A stretch of 64,000 nt of DNA from an uncultured Eubacteriales bacterium. GTDB lineage: Bacteria > Bacillota > Clostridia > Oscillospirales > Acutalibacteraceae. The position numbers were made by a program, and so were the translations under genes. A model generated the notes under the pieces. That model had not been told where the DNA came from, did not search any database, and was given only the letters and a program-made list of their open reading frames with translations. Location: assembly GCA_949292775.1 (NCBI GenBank), contig CASFBL010000001.1, positions 124,001 to 188,000 on the forward strand. Direction: 5' to 3'. Shown piece after piece: positions 9,035 to 17,830 of the stretch (position 1 is the stretch's first letter; each line of letters opens with the position of its first letter).

Positions 9035-9062
9035 TTGACAAAGGGAAATATTTTCATACAAT
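9035..9062 (+). promoter_or_regulatory. Probable sigma-A promoter of acpP-proS
   Basis: TTGACA (9035-9040), a 16-base spacer and TACAAT (9057-9062). It lies 9 bases past the phosphohexomutase stop and 40 bases before the acyl carrier protein ATG. Confidence 0.65.
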
Positions 9063-9101
9063 AATGTAGTATATAATTGTGACCGTTAAGGAGGTAGCCT
9101 T

Positions 9102-9326
9102 ATGATTTTTGAAAAAGTAAGAGATATTATTTGCGAACAGTTTGACCTGGAGCCGGATCAGATCACGGAAAACACCCTTCTTAAAGAGGATTTGGACGCT
9201 GACAGTCTGGACCTTGTGGATTTGGTCATGTCTTTTGAAGACGAATTCCAAATTGAAGTTCCCGAAGAGGAAGTCCGCAACATCAAAACCGTCGGCGATA
9301 TCGTAAACTATATCGAAGAACACTGA
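9102..9326 (+). CDS. acpP: Acyl carrier protein
   Basis: A 74-residue acidic helical protein with the phosphopantetheine site DADSLDLVDL, where Ser38 or nearby carries the 4'-phosphopantetheine arm. It shuttles acyl chains in fatty-acid synthesis. The length and the downstream acidic helix (SFEDEFQIEVPEEE) fit the FAS carrier protein rather than a carrier fused to a synthetase. The Shine-Dalgarno AAGGAGG is near-perfect. In many Firmicutes acpP sits beside plsX or rnc; here it is 48 kb away from them and followed by proS. No fatty-acid regulator site was recognised. Confidence 0.93.
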   Translation: MIFEKVRDIICEQFDLEPDQITENTLLKEDLDADSLDLVDLVMSFEDEFQIEVPEEEVRNIKTVGDIVNYIEEH

Positions 9327-9379
9327 CCCTTTCCAAGTCTTTTGGAAAGTGAACCGAATATAAGTGAAGGAAGTAAAAC

Positions 9380-10816
9380 ATGGCGCAACAGAAAAAAATG
9401 GTTGAAGAAATCACCTCTATGGAGGAAGATTTCGCAAAATGGTATACCGATGTTGTGAAAAAGGCGGAGCTGATTGAATACACCAGCGTAAAAGGCTGCA
9501 TGGTCATCCGCCCTTACGGTTATGCCATTTGGGAAAATATCCAGAAAGAGCTTGACCGGGAGTTTAAGGCACTCGGGCATGAAAATGTCTGCATGCCGAT
9601 GTTCATTCCGGAAAGCCTGCTCAATAAAGAAAAAGATCATGTCGAGGGTTTCGCACCCGAAGTCGCTTGGGTAACCTACGGCGGCAACGAAAAGCTGGAA
9701 GAACGCCTTTGCGTGCGCCCGACCTCCGAAACGCTGTTTTGCGAGCATTACAAAGCGATTGTGCAGTCCTACCGTGACCTGCCGAAGCTTTATAACCAGT
9801 GGGTCTCCGTGGTGCGCTGGGAAAAGACCACTCGCCCGTTCCTGCGCTCGCGTGAATTCCTGTGGCAGGAGGGGCACACCATCCACGCCACTGCCGAAGA
9901 GGCGCGCGAAGAGACTGTCCGCATGCTCAATGTATATGCGGATTTCTGCGAAAACTATCTTGCAATGCCGGTCGTTAAAGGCGTAAAGACCGAAAAAGAA
10001 CGCTTTGCCGGCGCAGAAGATACTTACACAATCGAAGCACTCATGCACGACGGCAAAGCACTTCAAAGCGCAACCTCCCACTATTTCGGCGACGGTTTCG
10101 CGCGTGCATTTGATATTCAGTTTACCGATAAAGACAACAAGCTGAAATATCCGTTCCAGACCTCCTGGGGCAGCACCACGCGCCTTATTGGCGCCATTAT
10201 TATGACCCACGGCGACAACAACGGTCTTGTTCTGCCGCCGAAAATTGCACCGACGCAGGTCGTGGTCATTCCGGTTGCCGCTCATAAAGCGGGCGTTCTG
10301 GAAAAAGCGCAGGAGCTTACAGACCGCATCAGCAAAGTCTGCCGCGTGAAGATTGACACCAGCGACAATTCCCCCGGCTGGAAATTCGCCGAATATGAAA
10401 TGAAAGGCGTGCCGCTGCGTTTGGAGATTGGTCCGAAAGACATCGAAAACAACCAGTGCGTTTTGGTTCGCCGCGACAACCGCGAAAAATATTTTGTGTC
10501 GCTCGACGACCTCGAGACCGAGATTCCGAAGCTGCTTGATACTGTTCAGAAAGGGCTTTATGAAGCGGCACTTGCACGCAGAGCGAATATGACCTATTCT
10601 GCTGCTTCCCTCGATGAACTCAAAGACATTGCCGACAATAAACCCGGCTTTATCAAAGCCATGTGGTGCGGCAGCCGCGAGTGCGAAGAGAAGCTCAAGG
10701 AATATGCCGGCGTGTCCTCGCGCTGCATTCCCTTCGAGCAGGAACATATCGCAGACACCTGCGTTTGCTGCGGCAAGCCTGCCGATAAAATGCTCTATTG
10801 GGGCAAAGCATATTAA
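9380..10816 (+). CDS. proS: Prolyl-tRNA synthetase, archaeal/eukaryal type (ProS type 3)
   Basis: The 478-residue enzyme charges tRNA-Pro with proline. It is the short type without the bacterial editing insertion: class II motif 2 is seen as [14 protein letters not shown] (about residues 148-161) directly after the RPTSET substrate loop. The anticodon-binding domain follows (from about 285), then a C-terminal zinc-type extension with Cys residues in CGSRECEE and CVCCGKP, ending in a tyrosine (GKAY) as is typical of this type. Clostridia often carry this form. It is 53 bases after acpP and followed by a terminator. ATG 9380 has an AAGGAAG Shine-Dalgarno. Confidence 0.93.
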   Translation: MAQQKKMVEEITSMEEDFAKWYTDVVKKAELIEYTSVKGCMVIRPYGYAIWENIQKELDREFKALGHENVCMPMFIPESLLNKEKDHVEGFAPEVAWVTYGGNEKLEERLCVRPTSETLFCEHYKAIVQSYRDLPKLYNQWVSVVRWEKTTRPFLRSREFLWQEGHTIHATAEEAREETVRMLNVYADFCENYLAMPVVKGVKTEKERFAGAEDTYTIEALMHDGKALQSATSHYFGDGFARAFDIQFTDKDNKLKYPFQTSWGSTTRLIGAIIMTHGDNNGLVLPPKIAPTQVVVIPVAAHKAGVLEKAQELTDRISKVCRVKIDTSDNSPGWKFAEYEMKGVPLRLEIGPKDIENNQCVLVRRDNREKYFVSLDDLETEIPKLLDTVQKGLYEAALARRANMTYSAASLDELKDIADNKPGFIKAMWCGSRECEEKLKEYAGVSSRCIPFEQEHIADTCVCCGKPADKMLYWGKAY

Positions 10817-10839
10817 TCCGCAAAAACAATTCGATGTTT

Positions 10840-10876
10840 CTCACAGCTTACCGGTTTCGGCAAGCTGTGATTTTTA
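10840..10876 (+). terminator. Intrinsic terminator of proS
   Basis: A stem with one mismatch (TCACAGCTTACCG at 10841-10853 with 10858-10870) and a GTTT loop is followed by TTTTTAT. Confidence 0.85.
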
Positions 10877-10910
10877 TAGGCGACACGCGGGACAAATTCG
10901 GGATTATAGA

Positions 10911-10939
10911 TTGACTTTTTTCTGCAAAAACTCTATAAT
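10911..10939 (+). promoter_or_regulatory. Sigma-A promoter of the lipoprotein gene
   Basis: TTGACT (10911-10916), exactly 17 bases, TATAAT (10934-10939). The -35 runs into a T-tract and the spacer ends AAAAACTC, features shared with other envelope-gene promoters in this window. Confidence 0.8.
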
Positions 10940-10992
10940 TTTTATAATTACCGAAAAACAGCCGGTTTTTTCCGGCGAACGGAGGAACCTAC

Positions 10993-11730
10993 ATGGAAAA
11001 AAAGATAATTGCAGTCGCCGCGTTGATGCTGGCACTTGTCTTGCTTTTTGTCGCGTGCGGCAAAGGTCCCACGATTACAACCAAAGAGGGCTATGAATAT
11101 CCGCTGGTGACAGATGAAGAGGGCAACACCGTTGTGAATGAGAACGGCGAGCTTGTTGTATATGTGACCGATGAAAACGGAAAATATGTGGAGGACGCAA
11201 ACGGAGAACGGCAGACAAATTCTGTAACATTTCCGGACAAAATTGTAGGCGAACGCTCACTGGAAACGCCGGAATATAAGATTACTTATCCGGACGGCTG
11301 GACCATTGATGAAATGAACCGCGCTTTCAAAGAAGGAAACGACAAGAGCTATGTGCAGATTACAGATCTTGGCGCTGCTCCGGCCATGGCTACCATTGAC
11401 AGCATTTTTGCCGAGAAAAAGCAGCAGGCTCAGGAAGTTGCGCAGCAGATGGAAAAGGCTTACGAAAACAGCACAGCTTCTTTTGAATATGCTGAAAAAA
11501 CATTAACCCAACAGTCGCTGGACTGCAGAATTATGACATTTTCTCTTACACAAAGCGACGGCACCCAGCTTTTCTATTCGCAGATATTCTATTATATTTA
11601 TCAGGGGCATGTATTTAAAATTGATTATATTTGCGGCGATGGCAAGCAGGACACCTCTTATGATATTTCAGCTATTATTGACGCGAATTTGATTATGAAA
11701 GATCTTCCCAAGGAAACCGAAGCCGAATAA
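10993..11730 (+). CDS. Secreted lipoprotein of unknown function
   Basis: The 245-residue protein starts with a charged N-terminus, a hydrophobic stretch and a lipobox-like LFVAC at about residues 18-22, so it should be lipid-anchored on the outer face of the membrane. A Gly/Glu/Asn-rich low-complexity region follows (about 27-78), with imperfect repeats of a DEEGN / NENGE type that may form a flexible stalk. The C-terminal domain (about 85-235) resembles the small alpha/beta PsbP/DUF-like lipoprotein fold only in general shape; I do not recognise its family. It is a monocistronic unit with its own promoter, AACGGAGG Shine-Dalgarno and terminator. Confidence 0.75.
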   Translation: MEKKIIAVAALMLALVLLFVACGKGPTITTKEGYEYPLVTDEEGNTVVNENGELVVYVTDENGKYVEDANGERQTNSVTFPDKIVGERSLETPEYKITYPDGWTIDEMNRAFKEGNDKSYVQITDLGAAPAMATIDSIFAEKKQQAQEVAQQMEKAYENSTASFEYAEKTLTQQSLDCRIMTFSLTQSDGTQLFYSQIFYYIYQGHVFKIDYICGDGKQDTSYDISAIIDANLIMKDLPKETEAE

Positions 11731-11751
11731 TGGCTCTGTGTTATAATGTTT

Positions 11752-11790
11752 TAACGGCAGGCAGCGTTGAAGCTGTCTGCCGTTTTCTAT
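11752..11790 (+). terminator. Intrinsic terminator of the lipoprotein gene
   Basis: AACGGCAG-G-CAGC (11753-11765) pairs with GCTG-T-CTGCCGTT (11772-11784) and is followed by TTCTAT. The rest of 11791-12016 is AT-rich, without a recognised gene. Confidence 0.8.
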
Positions 11791-12016
11791 ATTTTGCGGT
11801 TGGAAATTTAATAAAAACAAGATGTTGTATGGCGAAAAAACAGTGGTTTTATATGCCAAAAAAGAAAAATAGAGGCGAAAAATCCGGCCTCATCTAAGTT
11901 CATAATTTATTCATAACTTTAGAACAAAATCGCCAAAATTCTTTGCATAACTTGCCCAAAAAACACAAATTTATTTGTTCAAATTATAAAAACGAGAAGA
12001 AACCATGAATAATCTG

Positions 12017-12045
12017 TTGACTTTTTATTATAAAAATTCTATAAT
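12017..12045 (+). promoter_or_regulatory. Sigma-A promoter of the 1713-residue surface protein gene
   Basis: TTGACT (12017-12022), 17 bases, consensus TATAAT (12040-12045). The start point would be near 12052, leaving an untranslated leader of about 350 bases. Confidence 0.85.
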
Positions 12046-12051
12046 TTTCCT

Positions 12052-12402
12052 AACCATAGGAATGGTGTATTGGGGCGAAGTGTCTCTTTTTTTAGAAGAC
12101 TCCGTCCTCTAAAAAAACGGGGGGCGAGTTCCAACCCATTTTGATACACATCCTAAGGTTTACGCTCGGGTGTGTATCATCTGTCTTCCGCCGACTTTGC
12201 AAAGAAAGCGGAGCTTAGGTGGAGGACGCTCCGAGTAAAGACGAGCGCTTTTGCCAGTCCTTCTGCTGCAAAAAAAGCAGTGGTTGGTCAGAGGAGGAAG
12301 CAATCGGGCTCCCAACAAAGCTGGTTTCCCGCGCCGGCAAAGTGAAGGCGGGAGGATACATTGTTTTAAGCAGTGTAAATTTCAATAGGAGGAAAACACA
12401 AC
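12052..12402 (+). promoter_or_regulatory. Long structured 5' leader (candidate RNA regulator)
   Basis: No gene is seen between the promoter and the ATG at 12403, but the stretch is full of inverted repeats. A perfect 10-base-pair stem joins 12087-12096 to 12108-12117 (T7AGA with TCTA7). The segment 12143-12153 can pair over 11 positions with 12168-12178, or its 12144-12149 part can pair with 12065-12070; these two pairings exclude each other. Further short stems occur, for example 12327-12332 with 12348-12353. The true Shine-Dalgarno AGGAGG is at 12387-12392. It matches none of the riboswitch classes I can recall. A cis-regulatory leader is likely; the ligand or signal is unknown. Confidence 0.5.
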
Positions 12403-15400
12403 ATGAAAAAGTCAACCAAATTGTTGAGCGTCATCTTGGCAATTGTGATGCTTTTCTCGAGCATGACCGTGCTGGCTTCTGCGGCGAAAACAGAATATAA
12501 AACTGTTGAAGACCTGCAGGCACTGGAAGCTTACAGCCCATACGGCGCAGTCACCAGACTGTCTACAGAAGAGCGTGTATCCATCCTGTTCGATTATCTC
12601 GATCAGGTGCTTGGTGATGCCAACATCGTAATGGAACCCATCGATTTGAGCGTTCTTGGCACGCTGAACATTAACTTGACTTCAGTTAATGCATTGTGCG
12701 GAACGGTAGACAATGTGAAATCTGTTTTGGACAGTGGCTGGATTGCCGGTTTGAAATGGATGGTCGGTATTATCGGTGATGTTAATTTGGACAGCTGGCC
12801 GTCTGGCATGACGCGTGAAAATACCGCACAGCTGACGATTGTTTCTGAACTGCTTGAGGTTCTGAAAAACAATGCAGGTGTTGTCGGTAATGTTCTTCGC
12901 ACCGGCAGCCTGGATCTCGGCGTTGCAAACAGCTTTGTCGATCTTAGTGCTGTTAGCGGCTATATCGGCGATATACCCGGCCTGATCAAAGGCCTCATCT
13001 TCCCGCTTTTCGAAAGAAAAGATGACGACCTGACGCAGATGGGTGCTTTGACGAGCACGCAGGGCGACGGCGGTGTGCAGACGGTTTTGAACAGCTTCGT
13101 TAAGTCTTTGTTCACAAAGCCTCAAAGCACCACTTCTTATAAAGAGAATGCTGAAGGCGTATGCATCAGCAACCACACGCTTCCCACAACGGACGATTAT
13201 TATCGTTACGCGTATGAAAAGGGTCAGGATTCAACCGGCGAGTATTTCACCTGCTATGTGCTGGATCCTGTAACTTATGAATACACGGCTGAAGAAGCGA
13301 AATTCTATAAGACCGAAGAACCGAAAGGCAGCGGCGAATATGTCTATAAGACCATGGCCGGTGACAATCTGAAATACTATAAGAACGACAGCTATTGGCT
13401 TCCGTCTTTCGCAAACGATCTGAACACTGGCAGTGCAACTTTGGATCTTGAGACAGATTCTGCAGCTACTCTGCTTTACAAGTTTGCGCCTTATGTATTC
13501 CAGGAGATGGCTCCTGTCGTTCTGAACGGTTCTGTTAAGAAGGCTCTTGCACAGTGGTTCGGCGCTTCCTTTACATATGTCGGCGAAGTCGGCAGTGAAG
13601 AAGTTACAGCACTTCCGGATTCCGGCAACGCTTTCTTCACCCAGGAGCAGGGCGAATACCTTTGGGAGTGGTCTGATTACGCTGTAATCAACGGTAACCA
13701 TTATTATCGTTTCGAAGATCAGATTTTCTCTTCTGACCTTTCCAACACCAATCCTTATTTCGATATCATCGACTGGGATTATAAGATTACTGATGATTTC
13801 ATCAATGAATTTATCCCCGCATCTGCTGACGGTTCCACCGCTTCTGCGGCTGGTTACACTACCGTTCTGCAGGCTGCAAATGACTTCTTCGGTAAGGTAA
13901 TTGAAACCGTCTTCACCCCGGATGTTGTTTCTGCAATTGCTTGGGTTGACGGTGACAACTCCAAACTTCTTGAAAATGCGAAGAAAGCTGCTCGCTATGT
14001 TGTTAGCTACAGCCCCGAATCCATTTTCGGTGAAGACTATAACAACGGTTATTATCAGCTGATGATGAACGAAGGCTCCACCAATCAGGAAATCGTTTGC
14101 GGTATTGCTGCGAAACTGATTGAGCTGCTTATGCCGCAGCTGGTTCTTCCGTCGGCTGAAAACCTCAAAGGTCAGAATGTTGGCGCTCTGTTGGCTGCAA
14201 TTCTTCGTGAACTTGCAACACAGTTTGTCCCGACCTACAACTATGACGCTTTGATTTACTCAGATTACAACACCAAGACCTTCGTGGCCGGCAAAGACAA
14301 CGACTACTGGCTGGATGTCTGCCTGACCATCGGTGTGGACATTGGTATGTCTTATCTGAGAAACCTTGCTGACCTCGGTGAGGATACGGATGTCGGCTAT
14401 AAATTTGCTGAATCCAAGACCTATGACCTTGCAACATTCGAACAGAACCCGCAGAAGTGGGAAGAAACGATTGACTGGGTTGTTGACTGGGCACTTTGCA
14501 ATGATTATGAGTGGACTTGGAAGATGGAGAACTTTGTTGATACAAGTTCCTTCACCATCGACCTTGCAACCGCACAGGATCCGTGGGTGAAGCTGGATGC
14601 TATCTTCCGCAGCCTGCTTCCGGTTGAGCAGATCCTCAATGTTACACCTGCTGAAGGTAAGACCTGGCTTGAGACCGCGCTGAGAGACAACTTTGTTGGC
14701 GCTCTGCTTGATCTCGACATCGTAACGCCGGTTAGCATGCTCAACATTCCGCAGAACAGCGTTTTGAGAACGACCGGTGCATTCCCTGCAATCGTTCAGG
14801 TCGTCCGCGACCTGCTGAACGACCTGCTTTATAAGATGGCTGGTGGCAACCTGTTGGATCCTGCTACAATCACCAGCATTGACAGCGTGTTCAATCAGCA
14901 GAACATTGCAAACTTTGCACAAAACCTGGTTTCCAAGCTCCATACTGCTTATCAGAATGGCTTGCTTGATGTAGCTATGCCGTTCCTGAACTTCTTCGTT
15001 GGTTGGTCCACCAATGCGCAGACCATGGCAAATCCGTATGCCTATTTCAATAATGCGGAAGGCTATGACTACCTGTTCTCTGCGGACAGCGCAACGGTTA
15101 ACTCGACTTTGGTCATCCGTAACGACTCTGCAGGTTCCTTGCTTAAACATCGTCAGTCCGATGTTGTTGACCAGCCCTATAACATCTACATCACGGGCAT
15201 CACCTCCAGCGATGCGACGATGACTTCATCCGCGTCCTTCCCGATGGTGATTGCTCCTGGTGCATCCGGTTCTATTCCGATGAACTTCACCTATAGTGGT
15301 GATAAGGCTGTTACTATTGAAGTTACATACTATTATGTATTCAAAGACGGCTCTGCAATCGGTGGCGAACAGACGATGACTTCCTATCAGTATGTTTCTA

Positions 15401-17544
15401 ACGCTAGACCGGATACAGAACAGGTAACATCCTATGATGAACAAAATGTCCGAATCAACAATACCGCAGTATCCAAGGTTGACGCTATCCGCATTAAGCC
15501 GGACAATACAGATAAATACATTGTTGCAAGCTCCCTGAACGCTGTGACCAGTGTTATGTTCGGCTTCAACAACAACGCAGGTGAAAGCTATGCAACTTGG
15601 ATTAAGTCCGTAGAGGCAAGCGGCTATCCGGATTTCGTAATTGACCAGACTGCCAATTATGAACACGGTGACGATGAAAACCTTTCTCTCTATGAACAGA
15701 AGATTGGTTGGATGAACGGCGACAACAAATATTCGTCTATGGTGCCGTTTGCTTTCAACACCAATGTGGATCTTTCGGGCTATGAATATGGTTCGGTTAT
15801 CGACCTTGGCACCGTATCAGTTACCTGGCACAACAATAGAAAAGGCGGCAGTTGGGGCGTAGGCGAAACCGGCGGCAACAACAATGTTACCTTTACAATG
15901 GATGCCGGCGACCTTTACTACACCGACACCTCTGCTCTTAAGGCTGCTTTCGACAGCTATTCAAGCCTTAGAAGAAGCGACTATGCAGAAGATGCAAATG
16001 CTGAATGGAATGCATTGCAGAATGCATTGCTTGCAGCTGCAAGAACTCTGCTGATGCCGTTCAAGGCTGATTCCTTCGGCACCGAGTATTCGGCTGCTGC
16101 ACTGGATGCTTTGGTTGAAAACTTGAATACTGCATATGAAGCACTCGAGAAGAAACCGAGTTCCACCAACGCTTACACCGCGTTGCAGGAGGCACTTGAT
16201 AAAGCAGAACCCAACGAAAGAGATACTGACTATCAGGATTATGAGCTGTATGAGTACTGGGATTATGAAGAAGCCAGAAACAACGCTCGCAGCATTTTGA
16301 GCGGCTATCAGCTGCCCGAAGCACCTGATAAGTATATCGACGGTTGCGCTCTCTCTGAAGAAGAGATCAACGCGATTGCGGATGCTGCCGGCAATGCAAC
16401 ATTGACCGCAGCAATCAAGGCGACCATGTCTGAGCCGACTGAAGCTGATATGGACGCTTACGAAGAAGCACTTGCGAACTATGTAGCACCGGAATACTCC
16501 GCACTGAATCTTGACGATGCTGCTGCGAAGCTTGGCTTCTACAAGCAGTTCCTGATTGCTAAGACCACCGAAAAGCAGTTCCTTGCAAAAGAAATTGCTG
16601 CTGCTAACGCACAGGGCTATGTGGAAGACAACTACTCCACGGATTCCTGGGCAGCTTACAGTGCAGCGCTTGCAACTGCAATCGAAGTCAACAGTGACCC
16701 GAATGCATTGCAGTCCACTGTATTCGATGCAAAATATGGACTCATGATTGCGCGCAACAACCTGATGGCAAAAGCAGATTCTGCGAAAGATCAGGGCGCT
16801 TACATGCAGCTCGAAAGCCTCATTGCACAGGCTGATGTTATGTTCCAGAACACCGACCTTTACACTGTGAAGGAAGGCGAAGCTGCTGACGCATGGGCAA
16901 AACTCGTTGCAGTTCTCGGCTACGAATATGAAGACGAAAACGGCGCAACACAGAACCTCTATGCGAACTCCGCAAAAGCATTTGTTGCTGCGGACCGCGC
17001 AATGAGCACTACTACTCAGAACCAGATTGATGCCAAAGTTGCAGAACTTCAGGCAGCGATTAACCAGTTCACCTGCTCCATCACACTTGTTCCGGATGAA
17101 GATGTTCCCGGCAACGACACCAATGTTGAACAGAGCGAATTGGTCATCAACGGTCTTGTTCCGGCAACGATTAACTCCGAAGAAGACCTGCTTGCTCTGG
17201 TTGAAGCTTCCGCTCCGGCAGGCTACACCGCAACACTTGAATCAGTTGCTTCCGCTGCTGGTTATTACGGTACCGGCGCAACCGTGAAAGTTAATGTTGC
17301 TGAGCTCGATGGTCAGACAGTTGCCACCTACACCGTGGTTATCTACGGCGATGTGAACGGCGACGGCGCAGTCGATGCGTTCGACGCAGCTGTTCTTGAT
17401 CTTGACCTGACTGGCAAGACCGCACTCACCGGCGCATACAACCTTGCAGCAGATACAAACGCTGACGCAGAAGTTGCTGCAGCTGACTATGCTCTTGTTA
17501 AGGATGTACTCGCTGGCACCGGTGCAATCAATCAGGTAAGATAA
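12403..17544 (+). CDS. Giant secreted surface protein with FIVAR-like repeats and C-terminal dockerin
   Basis: A 1713-residue exported protein with a classical signal peptide (about residues 1-28, cleavage after ASA). Residues 30-890 are a large, mainly helical region I do not recognise. About 895-1030 looks like a beta-sandwich module. From about 1178 to 1570 there are several helical repeats rich in Ala, with W..A/L..AL patterns resembling FIVAR modules. About 1580-1645 is an X-module-like domain, and 1646-1705 a type I dockerin with two calcium loops (DVNGDGAVDAFD and DTNADAEVAAAD). There is no LPXTG anchor, so attachment would be through a dockerin-cohesin pair or carbohydrate binding. 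Single gene with its own promoter, leader and terminator. Confidence 0.8.
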   Translation: MKKSTKLLSVILAIVMLFSSMTVLASAAKTEYKTVEDLQALEAYSPYGAVTRLSTEERVSILFDYLDQVLGDANIVMEPIDLSVLGTLNINLTSVNALCGTVDNVKSVLDSGWIAGLKWMVGIIGDVNLDSWPSGMTRENTAQLTIVSELLEVLKNNAGVVGNVLRTGSLDLGVANSFVDLSAVSGYIGDIPGLIKGLIFPLFERKDDDLTQMGALTSTQGDGGVQTVLNSFVKSLFTKPQSTTSYKENAEGVCISNHTLPTTDDYYRYAYEKGQDSTGEYFTCYVLDPVTYEYTAEEAKFYKTEEPKGSGEYVYKTMAGDNLKYYKNDSYWLPSFANDLNTGSATLDLETDSAATLLYKFAPYVFQEMAPVVLNGSVKKALAQWFGASFTYVGEVGSEEVTALPDSGNAFFTQEQGEYLWEWSDYAVINGNHYYRFEDQIFSSDLSNTNPYFDIIDWDYKITDDFINEFIPASADGSTASAAGYTTVLQAANDFFGKVIETVFTPDVVSAIAWVDGDNSKLLENAKKAARYVVSYSPESIFGEDYNNGYYQLMMNEGSTNQEIVCGIAAKLIELLMPQLVLPSAENLKGQNVGALLAAILRELATQFVPTYNYDALIYSDYNTKTFVAGKDNDYWLDVCLTIGVDIGMSYLRNLADLGEDTDVGYKFAESKTYDLATFEQNPQKWEETIDWVVDWALCNDYEWTWKMENFVDTSSFTIDLATAQDPWVKLDAIFRSLLPVEQILNVTPAEGKTWLETALRDNFVGALLDLDIVTPVSMLNIPQNSVLRTTGAFPAIVQVVRDLLNDLLYKMAGGNLLDPATITSIDSVFNQQNIANFAQNLVSKLHTAYQNGLLDVAMPFLNFFVGWSTNAQTMANPYAYFNNAEGYDYLFSADSATVNSTLVIRNDSAGSLLKHRQSDVVDQPYNIYITGITSSDATMTSSASFPMVIAPGASGSIPMNFTYSGDKAVTIEVTYYYVFKDGSAIGGEQTMTSYQYVSNARPDTEQVTSYDEQNVRINNTAVSKVDAIRIKPDNTDKYIVASSLNAVTSVMFGFNNNAGESYATWIKSVEASGYPDFVIDQTANYEHGDDENLSLYEQKIGWMNGDNKYSSMVPFAFNTNVDLSGYEYGSVIDLGTVSVTWHNNRKGGSWGVGETGGNNNVTFTMDAGDLYYTDTSALKAAFDSYSSLRRSDYAEDANAEWNALQNALLAAARTLLMPFKADSFGTEYSAAALDALVENLNTAYEALEKKPSSTNAYTALQEALDKAEPNERDTDYQDYELYEYWDYEEARNNARSILSGYQLPEAPDKYIDGCALSEEEINAIADAAGNATLTAAIKATMSEPTEADMDAYEEALANYVAPEYSALNLDDAAAKLGFYKQFLIAKTTEKQFLAKEIAAANAQGYVEDNYSTDSWAAYSAALATAIEVNSDPNALQSTVFDAKYGLMIARNNLMAKADSAKDQGAYMQLESLIAQADVMFQNTDLYTVKEGEAADAWAKLVAVLGYEYEDENGATQNLYANSAKAFVAADRAMSTTTQNQIDAKVAELQAAINQFTCSITLVPDEDVPGNDTNVEQSELVINGLVPATINSEEDLLALVEASAPAGYTATLESVASAAGYYGTGATVKVNVAELDGQTVATYTVVIYGDVNGDGAVDAFDAAVLDLDLTGKTALTGAYNLAADTNADAEVAAADYALVKDVLAGTGAINQVR

Positions 17545-17579
17545 CCAAAGCAAAAGTTTTCGAAAAATCCCTTTAGAAT

Positions 17580-17620
17580 TTATGCCGCCGGTCAAAACCG
17601 GCCGGCGGCATAAAAAGTTT
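17580..17620 (+). terminator. Probable terminator of the giant surface protein gene
   Basis: An 11-base-pair GC-rich stem (17581-17591 with 17602-17612) follows the stop by 36 bases. The downstream tract is AAAAAGTTTT rather than a clean T run, so efficiency may be moderate. Between it and the next promoter (17621-17772) are two more small hairpins (GCAGGT/ACCTGC and TTGCCAG/CTGGCAA) and no gene. Confidence 0.6.
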
Positions 17621-17772
17621 TCCACAGCAGGTGCAAACCTGCCGAATGTAGTATCCAAAAACGGGAACGGAAAGCTTCTGTTTCACCACTTTTCGCGGGT
17701 CAACTGTTGCCAGAGTGATAGCTGGCAAATCTCCCTGCGGGCAGAAAGTTTTTTCCATGTTTAAGTTATTTA

Positions 17773-17801
17773 TTGACTTTTTCCCGTTTTGCAGGTATAT
17801 T
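17773..17801 (+). promoter_or_regulatory. Sigma-A promoter of the cohesin/dockerin/small-peptide operon
   Basis: TTGACT (17773-17778) with a following T-tract, 17 bases, TATATT (17796-17801). The leader to ATG 17831 would be only about 22 bases. Confidence 0.75.
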
Positions 17802-17830
17802 ATATGGGAAGAATATAAGGAGGAAAGATT

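Noticed and set aside
12198-12360. Resemblance of the leader to an M-box magnesium riboswitch (TTAGGTG...GGTCA...AGCTGG order)
   Set aside because: Only scattered short words agree, spacing is wrong, the conserved GCTGCTGCCC core is missing, and the downstream gene is not a magnesium transporter.
12403-17544. Possible sortase-anchored adhesin
   Set aside because: There is no LPXTG-type motif, terminal hydrophobic helix or basic tail; the C-terminus is a dockerin.
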